Origin: JBMOLL01 sp049325415
Lineage (GTDB): Bacteria; Bacteroidota; Bacteroidia; Bacteroidales; GCA-2748055
Assembly (NCBI GenBank): GCA_049325415.1
Contig: JBMOLL010000008.1
Location: forward strand, 61,535-125,534
Reading direction: 5' to 3'
Length of the DNA: 64,000 nucleotides
The notes under the pieces are model-generated. The model was not told the DNA's origin. It saw only the letters and a program-made list of their open reading frames with translations, and did no database searches. This document shows, one piece after another, positions 40,583 to 50,013 of this stretch. A program made the position numbers and the translations under genes. Numbering within the stretch: the first letter of the stretch is position 1; every line of letters starts with the position of its first letter.

Positions 40583-41554
40583 TCAGGGCTGTTTTTCCAG
40601 TTCTTTCCACATCAGAGCCGCAGAGCCCATCACGGCAATATTTTTGTCGAGCAGGGCAGAGGGAAGGATTTTGATTTTATTCCTGAAGATAGGGAGAAGG
40701 TTTTCCTCCATTGCTTTTTTGGTGGGTTCGAAGATCCATTTCCCGGCAAGAGCCAGTCCGCCAAACAGGAAGATTGCTTCGGGGCTGGTATGGGCCACAG
40801 TATTCGACAGGCTTCTTCCCAGCAGTTCACCCGTATATTCGTAGGCGCGGATGGCGATCGGATCGCCTTCATTGGCTGCCCGGGTGATATCTTTGGGCTC
40901 GAGCTCATTGAATGTCCGGTCGCGGAAACGGCTTGGCGAGATCTCCTCTCCCAGCAATTTAAATACGGTACGTTTTATGCCGTTGGCCGACACATAGGTC
41001 TCCAGACAGCCTCTTTTGGTACAGGCACATTGTCTTCCTCCCACGGTAACCACAACATGGCCCAGTTCGCCGGCAAAGCCGTCGTGTCCGTAAACCAGGT
41101 CGCCGTTCACAACGATCCCGCTTCCGAGTCCGGTACCCAGGGTGATCATCACAAAATTCTTCATTCCCTTTGCCCCGCCGTAAATCATCTCTCCGAGAGC
41201 AGCAGCATTGGCGTCGTTGGTTAAGACAGCAGGTATGCCAAACTGTTTTCTCACAATGGCAGCAAGTTCGACGACCCCTTTCCACTTCAGGTTCGGGGCA
41301 AATTCGATCTTTCCGTTATAATAATTGCCATTGGGAGCGCCGATCCCCACGCCGCGGAGATTGAATGAAATCCCCGTGGCTTTGATATCCTTCATAATCT
41401 TGTCATACAGGGAGGCTATAAAATCTTCTGCATTGTCGTGGGCTTCTGTAGAAACCGAATCGTCGATATACATATTTCCGGCGCGGTCGACAACGCCGAA
41501 TTTGGTAAACGTTCCACCAATGTCAATACCAACAACAACATCAAGCTGACTCAT
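40583..41554 (-). CDS. ROK family sugar kinase (glucokinase-like)
   Basis: A 323-residue kinase. The phosphate-binding N-terminus is VVGIDIGGTFTKFGVVD, the catalytic region is LTNDANAAALGE, the second phosphate loop is TLGTGLGSGIVVNG, and the ROK zinc motif is intact in GRQCACTKRGCLE after ELGHVVV. It most likely phosphorylates glucose or an amino sugar. I start at 41554 (MSQLDVVVG) because the -7 box at 41587-41594 lies downstream of the other ATG at 41599. No helix-turn-helix is present, so it is an enzyme and not a ROK repressor. Confidence 0.93.
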   Translation of the reverse strand: MSQLDVVVGIDIGGTFTKFGVVDRAGNMYIDDSVSTEAHDNAEDFIASLYDKIMKDIKATGISFNLRGVGIGAPNGNYYNGKIEFAPNLKWKGVVELAAIVRKQFGIPAVLTNDANAAALGEMIYGGAKGMKNFVMITLGTGLGSGIVVNGDLVYGHDGFAGELGHVVVTVGGRQCACTKRGCLETYVSANGIKRTVFKLLGEEISPSRFRDRTFNELEPKDITRAANEGDPIAIRAYEYTGELLGRSLSNTVAHTSPEAIFLFGGLALAGKWIFEPTKKAMEENLLPIFRNKIKILPSALLDKNIAVMGSAALMWKELEKQP

Positions 41555-41586
41555 TATTCTGTTTTCCGTGAAAGTTTTATGATTGC

Positions 41587-41594
41587 CAAATGTA
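41587..41594 (-). promoter_or_regulatory. -7 box of the ROK kinase gene
   Basis: TACATTTG on the minus strand matches TAnnTTTG, 32 bases before the ATG at 41554. The -33 element is not clear. The 263 bases between the ROK and USP starts hold, besides this, a TATCTTTA box (41735-41742, plus strand) with TTTG at 41707-41710, a candidate USP promoter with a rather long 24-base spacing. Confidence 0.35.
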
Positions 41595-41817
41595 AACAAA
41601 AAAAAGGGAATGTAAAGGGATTTGCAAAAGGAAGCGCCATCGGCACGATCTTACTGCCGGAAAGAGGCGCCGTTTTTCCGGAAGAGAAACACAGGCGGTT
41701 AGTAAGTTTGAGGAAAACAGACGGGCATATTTTATATCTTTATTGACGCGATTTTCCGAATTGTTGCAGATTGAACTGGTTTTGACTAATTTAGCCAATC
41801 AGATAACCGAAGAGATT

Positions 41818-42672
41818 ATGAAAAACTTCATTGTACCCATTGATTTTTCGCCGGCATCGCTGAAGGGACTTGACCTGGCCGTTCTCTTTTCCCACAAGCA
41901 ACCGGTACACATTCAGCTGGTTAATGTTATTACCACCAGCGGGGACTATCATCCGAGCACCTTGAGAGAGGAGGAAAAATTTGCAGAGACAAAGCTTGAG
42001 GAGATCTTTGCGGAATATAAACACAAACTCGGGCCCAAGTCGACCCTGAAATACATTATCAAGAGGGGTAAGGTTTTCAAGGAAGTGGTAAATCAGGTGA
42101 ATTCCTACAAGGAAGTTGCAGTATCGGCTTCAACACACGGGGCATCGGGCTTTGAGGAGCTCTTTGCCGGAAGTAATGCAATGAAGATCATGGCCTCAAC
42201 CGACAAGCCGGTTTTCACGCTGCGATCGAAACCCTGTCCGAAGGATATCCGGAAAATTGTTGTTCCGATCAAGCTGCATGTCGATACCCGGCAAAAGGTT
42301 CCGGTAGCAGCAGAAATCGCGGAGCTTTTTGGCGCTGAGATCCATCTTGTATCGATTTCGACGCGGCATAATAAAAAGGACCTGGCCCGTCTGGCGTCTT
42401 ATTCAAAACAGGCAGCCGCCTATCTCAAAGTGCGGAAGATCCCCTATGTAACCAAGCAGGTTGTTGGCGACAGTTTACCCGTATTAACGGTAAACTATGC
42501 GGATGCTGTTAATGCCGACCTGATCGTCATTATGTCGAGTGCCATTGATAAATGGAATGTTTTTCTGGGAAGCTATGCCCAGCAGATGTTAAACCGGGCG
42601 AATGTTCCGCTGCTGTGTATCAAACCCAAGGAAAAGCATATCCCGAGCGGATTCAATACGCACGGATTTTAA
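41818..42672 (+). CDS. Universal stress protein, two tandem domains
   Basis: A 284-residue protein of two UspA-like domains (about 1-140 and 145-284). The first begins KNFIVPIDFSPASLKGLDLA and carries the nucleotide-loop pattern GASGFEELFAGSNA. The second begins RKIVVPIKLHVDTRQKVPVA and has VIMSSAIDKWNVFLGSYAQQ near its end, with a less complete loop. I start at ATG 41818 (MKNFIVPID); an upstream in-frame ATG at 41743 would start at the promoter. It is probably a stress-linked ATP-binding regulator. The 3' end overlaps the convergent SDR gene by 4 bases. Confidence 0.9.
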   Translation: MKNFIVPIDFSPASLKGLDLAVLFSHKQPVHIQLVNVITTSGDYHPSTLREEEKFAETKLEEIFAEYKHKLGPKSTLKYIIKRGKVFKEVVNQVNSYKEVAVSASTHGASGFEELFAGSNAMKIMASTDKPVFTLRSKPCPKDIRKIVVPIKLHVDTRQKVPVAAEIAELFGAEIHLVSISTRHNKKDLARLASYSKQAAAYLKVRKIPYVTKQVVGDSLPVLTVNYADAVNADLIVIMSSAIDKWNVFLGSYAQQMLNRANVPLLCIKPKEKHIPSGFNTHGF

Positions 42673-43472
42673 GAAACCCTTACTTCTTTATTGAATTCCC
42701 GGACCAGGATTTTTTCCTGGATTCCGGACGGTACGGTTTTTTGCAGGAAAAGCAGGAAACGGTTGATGCCTCCGGGAATAATGACGCGTTTTCCTTTTAA
42801 TGCCGCGCTTATTGAGATCCGTGCAACTTTTTCTGCGCTCATTTCCGTGATTCTTCCAACCCAGCCGTGAGAGTCGATCCGGAAATTCGTTCCGGCATTC
42901 GTCCGGACACCATTCGGACACACGACGGAAACCGTCACACCGGATTTTTTCAATTCGGCAGCAATGGCGCGGGAAAACACCACCACAAAGCTTTTGGTTG
43001 CAGCATAGATGCTTTTGTAGGGGACCGGGAAAAAAGCCGAAAGGCTGCCGACGTTCAGTATCCTGCCCCGGGGTGAGTCGAGCAGGTGTGGGATAAAAAG
43101 GCGGGAGAGGAGGGCTGTTGCGCGGACGTTGAGCATTATCCTTTCGTCGCTGTAGGCCGGATCGGAATTGGCAAAGACTGCGGTACCGGCTTTCCCGGCA
43201 TTATTGATCAGGAAGGAAACCCGGAAACCGGCTGTTTCACACCACTGAAAGACTTTCATGGGTCCGTCCGTTTCGCAGAGATCCACCTCAAAAAAATGTA
43301 CCGGAACCGGGAAGTTCTTTTTAAGGTCGTCCGCAACGGTATCAAGGCCCGTTTCTGGCAGGGCCACCAGCAGGAGGTTCATGTTCCTTCCGGCACATTC
43401 GTAGGCCATCGCTTTACCGATGCCGGAGCTGGCTCCGGTGACCAGGGTATAGAACTGCGACTGATTTTCCAT
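42669..43472 (-). CDS. Short-chain dehydrogenase/reductase
   Basis: A 267-residue classical SDR. Cofactor motif TGASSGIG at residues 13-20, structural motif NNAG, catalytic serine in NVGSLSAFF and YxxxK in YAATKSF. The DVV/PG region is VVCPNGVRTNAG. It resembles the DltE/YqjQ-type group of unspecific reductases; substrate unknown. It follows the NAD-dependent epimerase gene by 11 bases and is the last gene of a three-gene minus-strand operon with a CPBP-family protein. Confidence 0.9.
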   Translation of the reverse strand: MENQSQFYTLVTGASSGIGKAMAYECAGRNMNLLLVALPETGLDTVADDLKKNFPVPVHFFEVDLCETDGPMKVFQWCETAGFRVSFLINNAGKAGTAVFANSDPAYSDERIMLNVRATALLSRLFIPHLLDSPRGRILNVGSLSAFFPVPYKSIYAATKSFVVVFSRAIAAELKKSGVTVSVVCPNGVRTNAGTNFRIDSHGWVGRITEMSAEKVARISISAALKGKRVIIPGGINRFLLFLQKTVPSGIQEKILVREFNKEVRVS

Positions 43473-43483
43473 ATGCGAGCGGT

Positions 43484-44482
43484 TTAATCGTGAATTTTAC
43501 CCGAGTCCCTCAACCATAAAAGCGTTTTTTTCATGCCTTCGCTGAGGGGTGTGATCCTGTAATTAAGCTGTTTTTCAGCTTTTTCTGAAGAGACAATCCA
43601 GTTTAGCGAGAATTTTTTAACCAGACCCGGAACGATCAGGGGTTTGGACCCGAAGTTACGTGCAAGAAAAAGCATCAGCTTTGCCAGGAGCAGGGATATA
43701 GAAACAGGGACGTGCCAGAGTTTCTTCCTGATGCCGCTTACCGATTTCAGCGTTTCAAAAAACTGGTTATAAGAGGCATTTTCGCCCCCGAGCAGGTATC
43801 TTTCGCCGGGATTGCCGTGTTCCATAGCGAGCACGTGGCCCATGACCACGTCGTCGATGAACACGTAATTACCTATGCTTTTACCGTTTCCGGGAATCAC
43901 TTTCCATTTTCCCCTGACGTATTGCATGATCATTCGGGTCACTCCGTTGGATTCGCTCAGGAGGCCGGGACCATACACCCGGGTAGGATTTACCAGGACG
44001 ATTTCAGGTTCCTGCTGTTTCCAGGTACGGATGGTGTTTTCAAGAATGAATTTAGCCGATTCATAGTCGGAGAAGAAGGATGCGGGATCGGGGACCTCTT
44101 CATCGGTATAATCCCGATCGATGGTCGGGCCCAGAATGCCTGCGGTGGAGGTTAGCACCACTCTTTTCACATTATTCTCGCGGGCTGCCCGGATCACATT
44201 GAGGCTACCCAGAACCGTTGTTTTATATACCGAATAAGGATCGGGGGTCCAGACGCCGGCAAAAGCCGCAACATGATAGGCCTGTTCACATCCGCTGAGA
44301 GCAGAGAGCAGCGACTGATAATCGAGGATATCCCCCTTAACGGGTATAACACCGGGAACAGAAAGCAGCTCTTTTTTTGAGTCGGAACGATACAGCGCCA
44401 TGACCTGATGACCGGACCCGGCCAGGTAGCGGACCAGGTTAAGTCCTATATATCCGGTGGCTCCGGAGACAAAGATCTTCAT
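43484..44482 (-). CDS. NAD-dependent epimerase/dehydratase family protein (extended SDR)
   Basis: A 332-residue extended SDR. The N-terminal VSGATGYIGLNLVRYLAGSG binds the cofactor; LTSTAGILGP and YESAKFILE hold the Ser and YxxxK residues. The overall sequence is closest in pattern to dihydroflavonol-4-reductase-like and hopanoid-associated sugar-epimerase-type proteins. It includes a hydrophobic region near residues 265-285 (ISLLLAKLMLFLA), which suggests membrane association and a lipid-like substrate. It sits 1 base after the CPBP gene and 11 bases before the SDR. Confidence 0.88.
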   Translation of the reverse strand: MKIFVSGATGYIGLNLVRYLAGSGHQVMALYRSDSKKELLSVPGVIPVKGDILDYQSLLSALSGCEQAYHVAAFAGVWTPDPYSVYKTTVLGSLNVIRAARENNVKRVVLTSTAGILGPTIDRDYTDEEVPDPASFFSDYESAKFILENTIRTWKQQEPEIVLVNPTRVYGPGLLSESNGVTRMIMQYVRGKWKVIPGNGKSIGNYVFIDDVVMGHVLAMEHGNPGERYLLGGENASYNQFFETLKSVSGIRKKLWHVPVSISLLLAKLMLFLARNFGSKPLIVPGLVKKFSLNWIVSSEKAEKQLNYRITPLSEGMKKTLLWLRDSGKIHD

Positions 44483-44483
44483 A

Positions 44484-45212
44484 TCACCATTGTTTAATGA
44501 TTTTCATCCCGGGATGTTTCCACAGGGAAAACCATTCGTTGCTAAGCGCCATGATCACATGCAATATGGTGACTGTCCATATATTGCCCGTGATGAGAGT
44601 GATCAGGCAGAAGACCACGCCAAGGGGCAGGGCTCCAAAGGCTTCTCCCGCCCCTTTATACATGTGAGCAAAAGCATAAATACTGATATTCAGCGCAATA
44701 GCCGGCCAGGGGCCCAGCAGTGAAAGCGAGGAGTAAAGCAGTATACCGCGAAAAAAGAATTCATAGGCGACCAGGTAGGCGATCCAGCTGAGGGCGCTGA
44801 GCAGGACCAGGGAATAGGACCAATGCTGTACGCGGATCATCGGATAGTGCTCAAGATTGCCTTTTGCTCCGGAATTAAAATAGCCCAGGAGGAGTATACC
44901 GGCCACTAACAACCATGACCACCAGGGGATCGGGTTGGCAAAGATGGTTGAAAAGCCGAAATCATGAAAGGAGAGCTTTCCGGAAAACAGGATCCAAAGC
45001 GCGGGTACAAGCCCCAGGAAGAGGACTCCCCATAAGCGCTGAAGCAACACCTGGTAAACGCTTGCCTTTCCGGGGTCGCCATTCCTCGCTGCGGCACGCG
45101 TTCCCGGGCCGTTGTTCATCGAAAAAAAATAATAAAGGAAAAACCCCAGAGAGGCCCAAACCACGGCGAGGAAGAAGGTAAGTTCTTTCTCAGAGAAGTG
45201 AAAATCGGTCAT
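44484..45212 (-). CDS. CPBP family intramembrane metalloprotease-like protein
   Basis: A 242-residue membrane protein with about six helices. The CPBP/Abi motifs are readable but motif 1 is altered: YEFFFRG replaces EExxxRG, losing the first glutamate. Motif 2 is FAHMYKG and motif 3 is HVIMALSNEW. Some bacterial members with this variant are known to me, so activity is not excluded. It heads the operon with the epimerase and the SDR. A role in processing a membrane substrate linked to those two enzymes is only a guess. Confidence 0.82.
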   Translation of the reverse strand: MTDFHFSEKELTFFLAVVWASLGFFLYYFFSMNNGPGTRAAARNGDPGKASVYQVLLQRLWGVLFLGLVPALWILFSGKLSFHDFGFSTIFANPIPWWSWLLVAGILLLGYFNSGAKGNLEHYPMIRVQHWSYSLVLLSALSWIAYLVAYEFFFRGILLYSSLSLLGPWPAIALNISIYAFAHMYKGAGEAFGALPLGVVFCLITLITGNIWTVTILHVIMALSNEWFSLWKHPGMKIIKQW

Positions 45213-45336
45213 AGATTAAACAAAATACAGTGTTTAAATGTACTAAAAAGAGGATTGCAGCGAATGCCTGTTACGGAATAATTTACCGACAGGCCAGCTG
45301 GCGACGGCCGGTGCATTCAAGGTATCAATATAGTAT

Positions 45337-45344
45337 TATATTTG
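45337..45344 (+). promoter_or_regulatory. -7 box of the acyl-CoA ligase-ispD unit
   Basis: TATATTTG matches TAnnTTTG, 44 bases before the ATG at 45389. It supports that start over the in-frame ATG at 45230. A -33 element is not evident. Confidence 0.35.
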
Positions 45345-45388
45345 TATTTCGTAACAAAACCCTAGGCAACAACTCAACAATCAATAAT

Positions 45389-47050
45389 ATGAAAAAGGAA
45401 TCGTTTGTCAGTTTTATCGAACAGAGTATCCTGTCGAACTGGGATAAGGAAGCCCTTGCAGATTATAAAGGCGGAACATACCGGTACAGTGATGTGGGAG
45501 AGCAGATGGTAAAAATGCATCTCGCGTTTGAGCAGACCGGGCTGAAGAAAGGCGACAAGGTGGCGCTGGTGGGAAAGAACTCTGCCAATTGGGCGAGTGC
45601 CTTCCTGTCGGTTCTGGCCTATGGTACGGTAGTCGTTCCCATACTTCCCGATTTCAAGCCGGAGGATATGGAAAACATCATTAACCATTCCGATTCCCTG
45701 TTCCTGTTTTCGAGCGACCAGATCTTTGAAACGCTGAACAAAGAAAAACTTCCGAATATCAAAGCTGTTATTTCGCTCGACGATTTTCGTATCCTGCATA
45801 CCCATGCCGATTTTACAACTGAAGGCCTGAAAAGCCGCCTGGAAGAGGAAGAAGCCGGACGTTATCCCGCAGGGATTAAAAAAGAGCATCTCACGGCGGC
45901 CACCCTGGAGGATGACGATCTTGCCGTTATTTCCTATACCAGCGGCACCACCGGATTCTCGAAGGGAGTTATGATCCCGCATATCAGCCTTTACGGAAAT
46001 ATCCGTTTTGCGCATGAGAACATGCCCCTGTTGCCTGGAGACCGGATAGTTTCATTTCTCCCCCTGGCTCACACCTATGGCTGTGCGTTCGAATTCCTGT
46101 TCCCTTTTACGCTGGGCTGTCATATTACCTTCCTGACCAAAACCCCATCCCCCAATATTATTATCCAGGCGTTTAAAGAGATCAGGCCGAGGCTAATCCT
46201 TGCCGTGCCCCTGGTCATTGAAAAGATCTATAAGAACAAGCTCTTACCGGTGCTGAACAAGCCGCTGATCAGTATCCTCCTGAAAGTACCGCTGATAAAC
46301 CTTGTTCTTTTCGGGAAGTTCAGGAAAACGCTGACGGAGACTTTCGGCGGTAATTTCAAGGAGCTGGTGATAGGAGGGGCGGCCTTCAATCCTGAAGCTG
46401 AGCGGTTCTTCCGTAAAATCAAATTCCCCTTTACGGTGGGATACGGGATGACGGAATGCGGTCCGCTGATTGCCTATGCCGGATGGAAGGATGCGCGCCT
46501 TGGATCGTCCGGAAGGCGGGTTGACGCCCTGGAGATCCGGATCAGTAAGGAGGATCCGTCCCAGAAGGTTGGAGAGATACAGGTAAAAGGCACCCATGTA
46601 ATGAAGGGATATTACAAGAATCCGGAAGCTACCCGTCTGGCCATTGAGGATGACGGATGGATGCATACCGGCGACCTCGGATACCTTGACAAAGACGGGT
46701 TTGTATACATAACCGGGCGAAGCAAAAGCATGTTGCTCGGGGCATCGGGGCAGAACATCTATCCCGAGGAGATCGAGGCCCGTATCAACAACCTGACCTA
46801 CATCATGGAATCGCTGGTTATTTCTGATAAAGGCAAGCTGGTTGCCCTTGTTTTCCCTGATGATGAGGCGATAAAAGCAGCCGGATTAAGCAAGGATGAA
46901 CTTCCCGGAATATACATGACTTACCGGAACGATCTGAACAGGAGCATTCCGTCGTACATGAATATTTCGGAGTTCCGGATTGTGGACCGTGAATTTGAAA
47001 AGACGCCCAAGCGCAGCATCAAGCGTTTCCTCTATTCAGGGGCCAACTGA
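45389..47050 (+). CDS. AMP-binding long-chain acyl-CoA ligase-type enzyme
   Basis: A 553-residue adenylate-forming enzyme that probably activates fatty acids to acyl-CoA. Motifs in order: the phosphate loop ISYTSGTTGFSKGVMI, LPLAHTYGCAFEF, the adenine-binding YGMTECGPLIAY, the hinge aspartate in HTGDLGYLDKDGF and the C-terminal GRSKSMLLGASGQNIYPEEI. The catalytic lysine region is FEKTPKRSIKRFLY, near the C-terminus. I start at 45389 (MKKESFVSFIEQ). The stop codon shares one base with the ATG of ispD (TGATG), so the two are translationally coupled. Confidence 0.9.
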   Translation: MKKESFVSFIEQSILSNWDKEALADYKGGTYRYSDVGEQMVKMHLAFEQTGLKKGDKVALVGKNSANWASAFLSVLAYGTVVVPILPDFKPEDMENIINHSDSLFLFSSDQIFETLNKEKLPNIKAVISLDDFRILHTHADFTTEGLKSRLEEEEAGRYPAGIKKEHLTAATLEDDDLAVISYTSGTTGFSKGVMIPHISLYGNIRFAHENMPLLPGDRIVSFLPLAHTYGCAFEFLFPFTLGCHITFLTKTPSPNIIIQAFKEIRPRLILAVPLVIEKIYKNKLLPVLNKPLISILLKVPLINLVLFGKFRKTLTETFGGNFKELVIGGAAFNPEAERFFRKIKFPFTVGYGMTECGPLIAYAGWKDARLGSSGRRVDALEIRISKEDPSQKVGEIQVKGTHVMKGYYKNPEATRLAIEDDGWMHTGDLGYLDKDGFVYITGRSKSMLLGASGQNIYPEEIEARINNLTYIMESLVISDKGKLVALVFPDDEAIKAAGLSKDELPGIYMTYRNDLNRSIPSYMNISEFRIVDREFEKTPKRSIKRFLYSGAN

Positions 47051-47724
47051 TGAAACGGGCTGTTATCATTGTTGCCGGAGGTTCCGGGACCAGGATGAAC
47101 AGCCCGATCCCCAAGCAATTCCTTGAAGTTGCCGGAAGTCCCGTGCTGTTGCACGCCATGAGGCGTTTTCTTGACTATGATCCGAAAATTCTCATGGTCG
47201 TTGTTTTGCCGCCCGACTACAGGAAAGAATGGGAGGAGCGGATCAGGCGGGAGCAAATCAGCGCGGCACTTGTTTTTGCCGTCGGCGGTGAAACGCGTTT
47301 TCAATCGGTAAAAAACGGCCTTTCCCACGTGGGCGGGAGTCATCTAACGGCCATTCATGATGCGGCACGTCCGCTTGTGTCACGGGAGACCATCGGAAAG
47401 TGCTTTGATGCAGCAGAGCGGCATGGCGGTGCGATTCCGGTCACGGGGATCGGCGATTCGCTGCGGCTGATCCGCGACAAGGGTTCGGAGCCCATCGACC
47501 GGAACAGGATAAAGCGGGTTCAGACTCCCCAGGTTTTTCTCACGGAAAGAATCCTGAAGGCCTATGATCAGGCCTACCAGGAGACCTTCACTGATGATGC
47601 GGTTGTTTATGAAACCGTTTTCGGAGCCGTTGAGCTGATCGAAGGAAACCGGGAGAACATCAAAATCACCTATCCCGAAGACCTCGAATATGCAGAGCGT
47701 ATACTTTCTGCCGGCAAGGCTTAA
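47050..47724 (+). CDS. ispD: 2-C-methyl-D-erythritol 4-phosphate cytidylyltransferase
   Basis: A 224-residue nucleotidyltransferase, third step of the non-mevalonate isoprenoid pathway. The CTP-binding loop is VAGGSGTRMNSPIPKQF, followed by VVLPPDYR, GGETRFQSVKNGL, IHDAARPLV and RVQTPQVF, ending EGNRENIKITYPEDLEYAER. Length is normal. It is coupled to the acyl-CoA ligase gene and overlaps the convergent GIN-domain gene by 4 bases. ispG of the same pathway lies 3.3 kb away on the other strand. Confidence 0.96.
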   Translation: MKRAVIIVAGGSGTRMNSPIPKQFLEVAGSPVLLHAMRRFLDYDPKILMVVVLPPDYRKEWEERIRREQISAALVFAVGGETRFQSVKNGLSHVGGSHLTAIHDAARPLVSRETIGKCFDAAERHGGAIPVTGIGDSLRLIRDKGSEPIDRNRIKRVQTPQVFLTERILKAYDQAYQETFTDDAVVYETVFGAVELIEGNRENIKITYPEDLEYAERILSAGKA

Positions 47725-48431
47725 TTATCGCGCAGCTGTTCGTCACGGAAACTGGCAATCTCTCCGCCCAGAGAAGTCTTGACATAGGTACTGACAGGTT
47801 CTCCCTTATAACCGATATAGCCTTTTGAGTTAGCTGTGGCGTCGATGATCCGGCGTGCCACCACTTTTGCCTGAGCGCCGGAACCGGCTTTCACATAGGT
47901 GTCGTTTGCTTCCAGTTCGTAACCCAGGAAATTTCCTCCGGTATTGGCATTTACCGTCAGGATATCGGTTTTGCCGTAAAGGATCAGATCTCCTCCCTGG
48001 GTGACTGTTCCGTCGATGGATTCGGCTTCCACGTTCAGTTCAATTTTTCCGACAGACAGGATTCTGAAAATCAATTCCTTTTCTTTCAGTACGTCACGCG
48101 AAGTGATCGTCGCCCCGGCAGCGGCTTCCAGTTCATACAGACTGGAGCAGGGAACTTTTACGGCGATTTCAGGGTCGCTGCCCAGTTCGGGCTTCAGACG
48201 GATACGGAGTTCCCCCTTGACCACTTCGGTGATCACCCTGTCAGGAGATCCGTCTCTTACAGTTACGCTCAACTGATTGGAAGAGGAAACCACAAGCTCG
48301 ACCTTGATCTTTCCTGTTACCACGAGTTTTTCAAAAGGTTCTGTCTCCCGGGTTTCCCTGTTTTGACCGGAAAGGGCCGAAACATTAAGGACCAGGGCTG
48401 TGATAATAAATAAGCGTGCAGTAAGGTTCAT
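47721..48431 (-). CDS. Exported GIN-domain (DUF2807) protein
   Basis: A 236-residue protein with a signal peptide (about 1-22) and a beta-helix-like DUF2807 domain, a putative auto-transporter adhesin head domain. The pattern FEKLVVTGKIKVELVVSSSN at the start and repeats such as GDLILYGKTDILTVNANTGG and GSGAQAKVVARRIIDATANS are typical. Function is unknown; such proteins are exported and common in Bacteroidetes. A TAATTTTG box on the minus strand (48451-48458) could be its promoter. It is divergent from the barrel-protein gene. Confidence 0.87.
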   Translation of the reverse strand: MNLTARLFIITALVLNVSALSGQNRETRETEPFEKLVVTGKIKVELVVSSSNQLSVTVRDGSPDRVITEVVKGELRIRLKPELGSDPEIAVKVPCSSLYELEAAAGATITSRDVLKEKELIFRILSVGKIELNVEAESIDGTVTQGGDLILYGKTDILTVNANTGGNFLGYELEANDTYVKAGSGAQAKVVARRIIDATANSKGYIGYKGEPVSTYVKTSLGGEIASFRDEQLRDN

Positions 48432-48578
48432 TTTTATTCAGATTTGGATTCAAAATTAGCTTATTTCTTTATTTCCCGTAATACAATGATATCAAACCGT
48501 TACAAACAGCCTGTCGGCAGGCGGACAGACACAAGATTTTGATTACCTTGTGCCCTTCACTAATCAGATGTAAAAGCA

Positions 48579-49997
48579 GTGTTGAGGTTTGCAGGAATAG
48601 TACTCTTTTTATTAATAATACCGTTCAGGAGTTTTGGCCAGGAAGGCACCCGGGGGCAGGATAGCGACAGGCTTTATGTAGCCAGTATTGTGATTGAAGG
48701 AAACAGGGTGACAAAAAAAAGCGTGATCACCCGGGAAATGATGGTTGCCGAGGGGGATTCCGTTAAAAAGTCAGAGCTTATCTCTCTCCTTCAGAAAAGC
48801 CGCGAGAATTTGCTGAACACCTCGCTGTTCAATTTTGTGACGATGGATGCCCGGCACTATCCGGGAAACCGTATTGACGTCCTTGTGACGGTCACGGAAC
48901 GCTGGTATATCTGGCCGGTACCGATCCTTGAGCATGCCGACAGGAATTTTTCCGAGTTTCTGCACAACTGGGACTGGAGCAGGATCAATTACGGCGCCTG
49001 GCTGAAGTGGGAGAATTTCAGGGGTCGAAGGGAGTTGTTGACCGGGAAGGTGCGTTTGGGTTACAAAGAGCAGTATTCGCTGGGTTACAGCAAGCCCAAT
49101 CTGGGGAAATACCAGCAGCACGGGATCGATTTCGGTTTTAATTTCGATCGTCAGCACGAGATCATTTACGGTTCGCAGGATAACAGTCCGCTAAATCACA
49201 AGGAAGACCCGGGATATGCTTTCTCACAGGAGAATGTTTATTTCACCTATACCTTCCGAAAGAAGATCTACACGGTACATACCGTAAAATTCGAGTATTT
49301 TAATTTCTGGGCTGCCGATACGATCATCCGTCTGAATCCGAATTATTTCGGGAACGGCAATAACCGGATGAATTTCTTCATGCTGACTTACAATTTTCAA
49401 TTCGACAACCGGGATTCCAAGATCTACCCGCTGGAGGGTTTTGCTTTTAAGGGAAGGATCGAAAAACTTGGTCTGGGTATTATTGAGGATTTTCCTTATC
49501 CCAACTGGTGGTTTACTTCCAGTATCCTTTACCATCACCAGCTGTCGCCCCGTTTTTTCTTTGCAACGGCAAACAAGGGCAAGTATTCGGTGAGAAAGGA
49601 CCTGCCTTATTTTCATCAGAAGGCCCTGGGATACAATGAGTATATGAGCGGTTACGAATATTATGTGATCGACGGTACGGACTATTTCCTGTCGAAGCTC
49701 ATTTTTAAATACATGCTGGTAAAGCCCCGTGCGGCAAAGATCCCTTTTATCAATTTTGAGCAGTTCACAAAGTTTCACTATGCCATTTACCTGAATCTGT
49801 TCGGGGATGCCGGTTATGTCTATAACGAAGCACCTGAACCGGGCAACCTGATGGCCAATAAAATGCAGTACAGCTGCGGCATCGGGCTTGACTTTGTAAC
49901 CTATTACGACCAGGTTCTGCGGATCGAGTATTCCGTGAACCGGTATTTGAACCGGGGTTTTTTCATACACATGGAAACCCCTTTCCGAAGATGGTAA
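48579..49997 (+). CDS. POTRA plus beta-barrel outer-membrane protein (BamA/Omp85-like)
   Basis: A 472-residue protein. After a signal peptide (1-20, ending SFGQ) there is one POTRA domain (about 32-107, VIEGNRVTKKSVITREMMVAEGD to VTVTERWYIWPVP). The rest is a barrel rich in alternating aromatic residues, ending FFIHMETPFRRW. It is much shorter than BamA and has only one POTRA, so it is an Omp85 relative of unknown cargo. The start is GTG at 48579; a TTG next to it is possible and no ATG gives the signal peptide. The histidine kinase gene follows after 16 bases. Confidence 0.85.
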   Translation: MLRFAGIVLFLLIIPFRSFGQEGTRGQDSDRLYVASIVIEGNRVTKKSVITREMMVAEGDSVKKSELISLLQKSRENLLNTSLFNFVTMDARHYPGNRIDVLVTVTERWYIWPVPILEHADRNFSEFLHNWDWSRINYGAWLKWENFRGRRELLTGKVRLGYKEQYSLGYSKPNLGKYQQHGIDFGFNFDRQHEIIYGSQDNSPLNHKEDPGYAFSQENVYFTYTFRKKIYTVHTVKFEYFNFWAADTIIRLNPNYFGNGNNRMNFFMLTYNFQFDNRDSKIYPLEGFAFKGRIEKLGLGIIEDFPYPNWWFTSSILYHHQLSPRFFFATANKGKYSVRKDLPYFHQKALGYNEYMSGYEYYVIDGTDYFLSKLIFKYMLVKPRAAKIPFINFEQFTKFHYAIYLNLFGDAGYVYNEAPEPGNLMANKMQYSCGIGLDFVTYYDQVLRIEYSVNRYLNRGFFIHMETPFRRW

Positions 49998-50013
49998 ATT
50001 TAACGCGAGGAGT

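Noticed and set aside
47334..47343. CACGTG palindrome inside ispD
   Set aside because: It is CCCACGTGGG without the GTT/AAC flanks needed for a parS site.
48509..48522. Hairpin GCCTG-TCGG-CAGGC upstream of the barrel gene
   Set aside because: Only a 5-bp stem with no T run; too weak to call a terminator or riboswitch.
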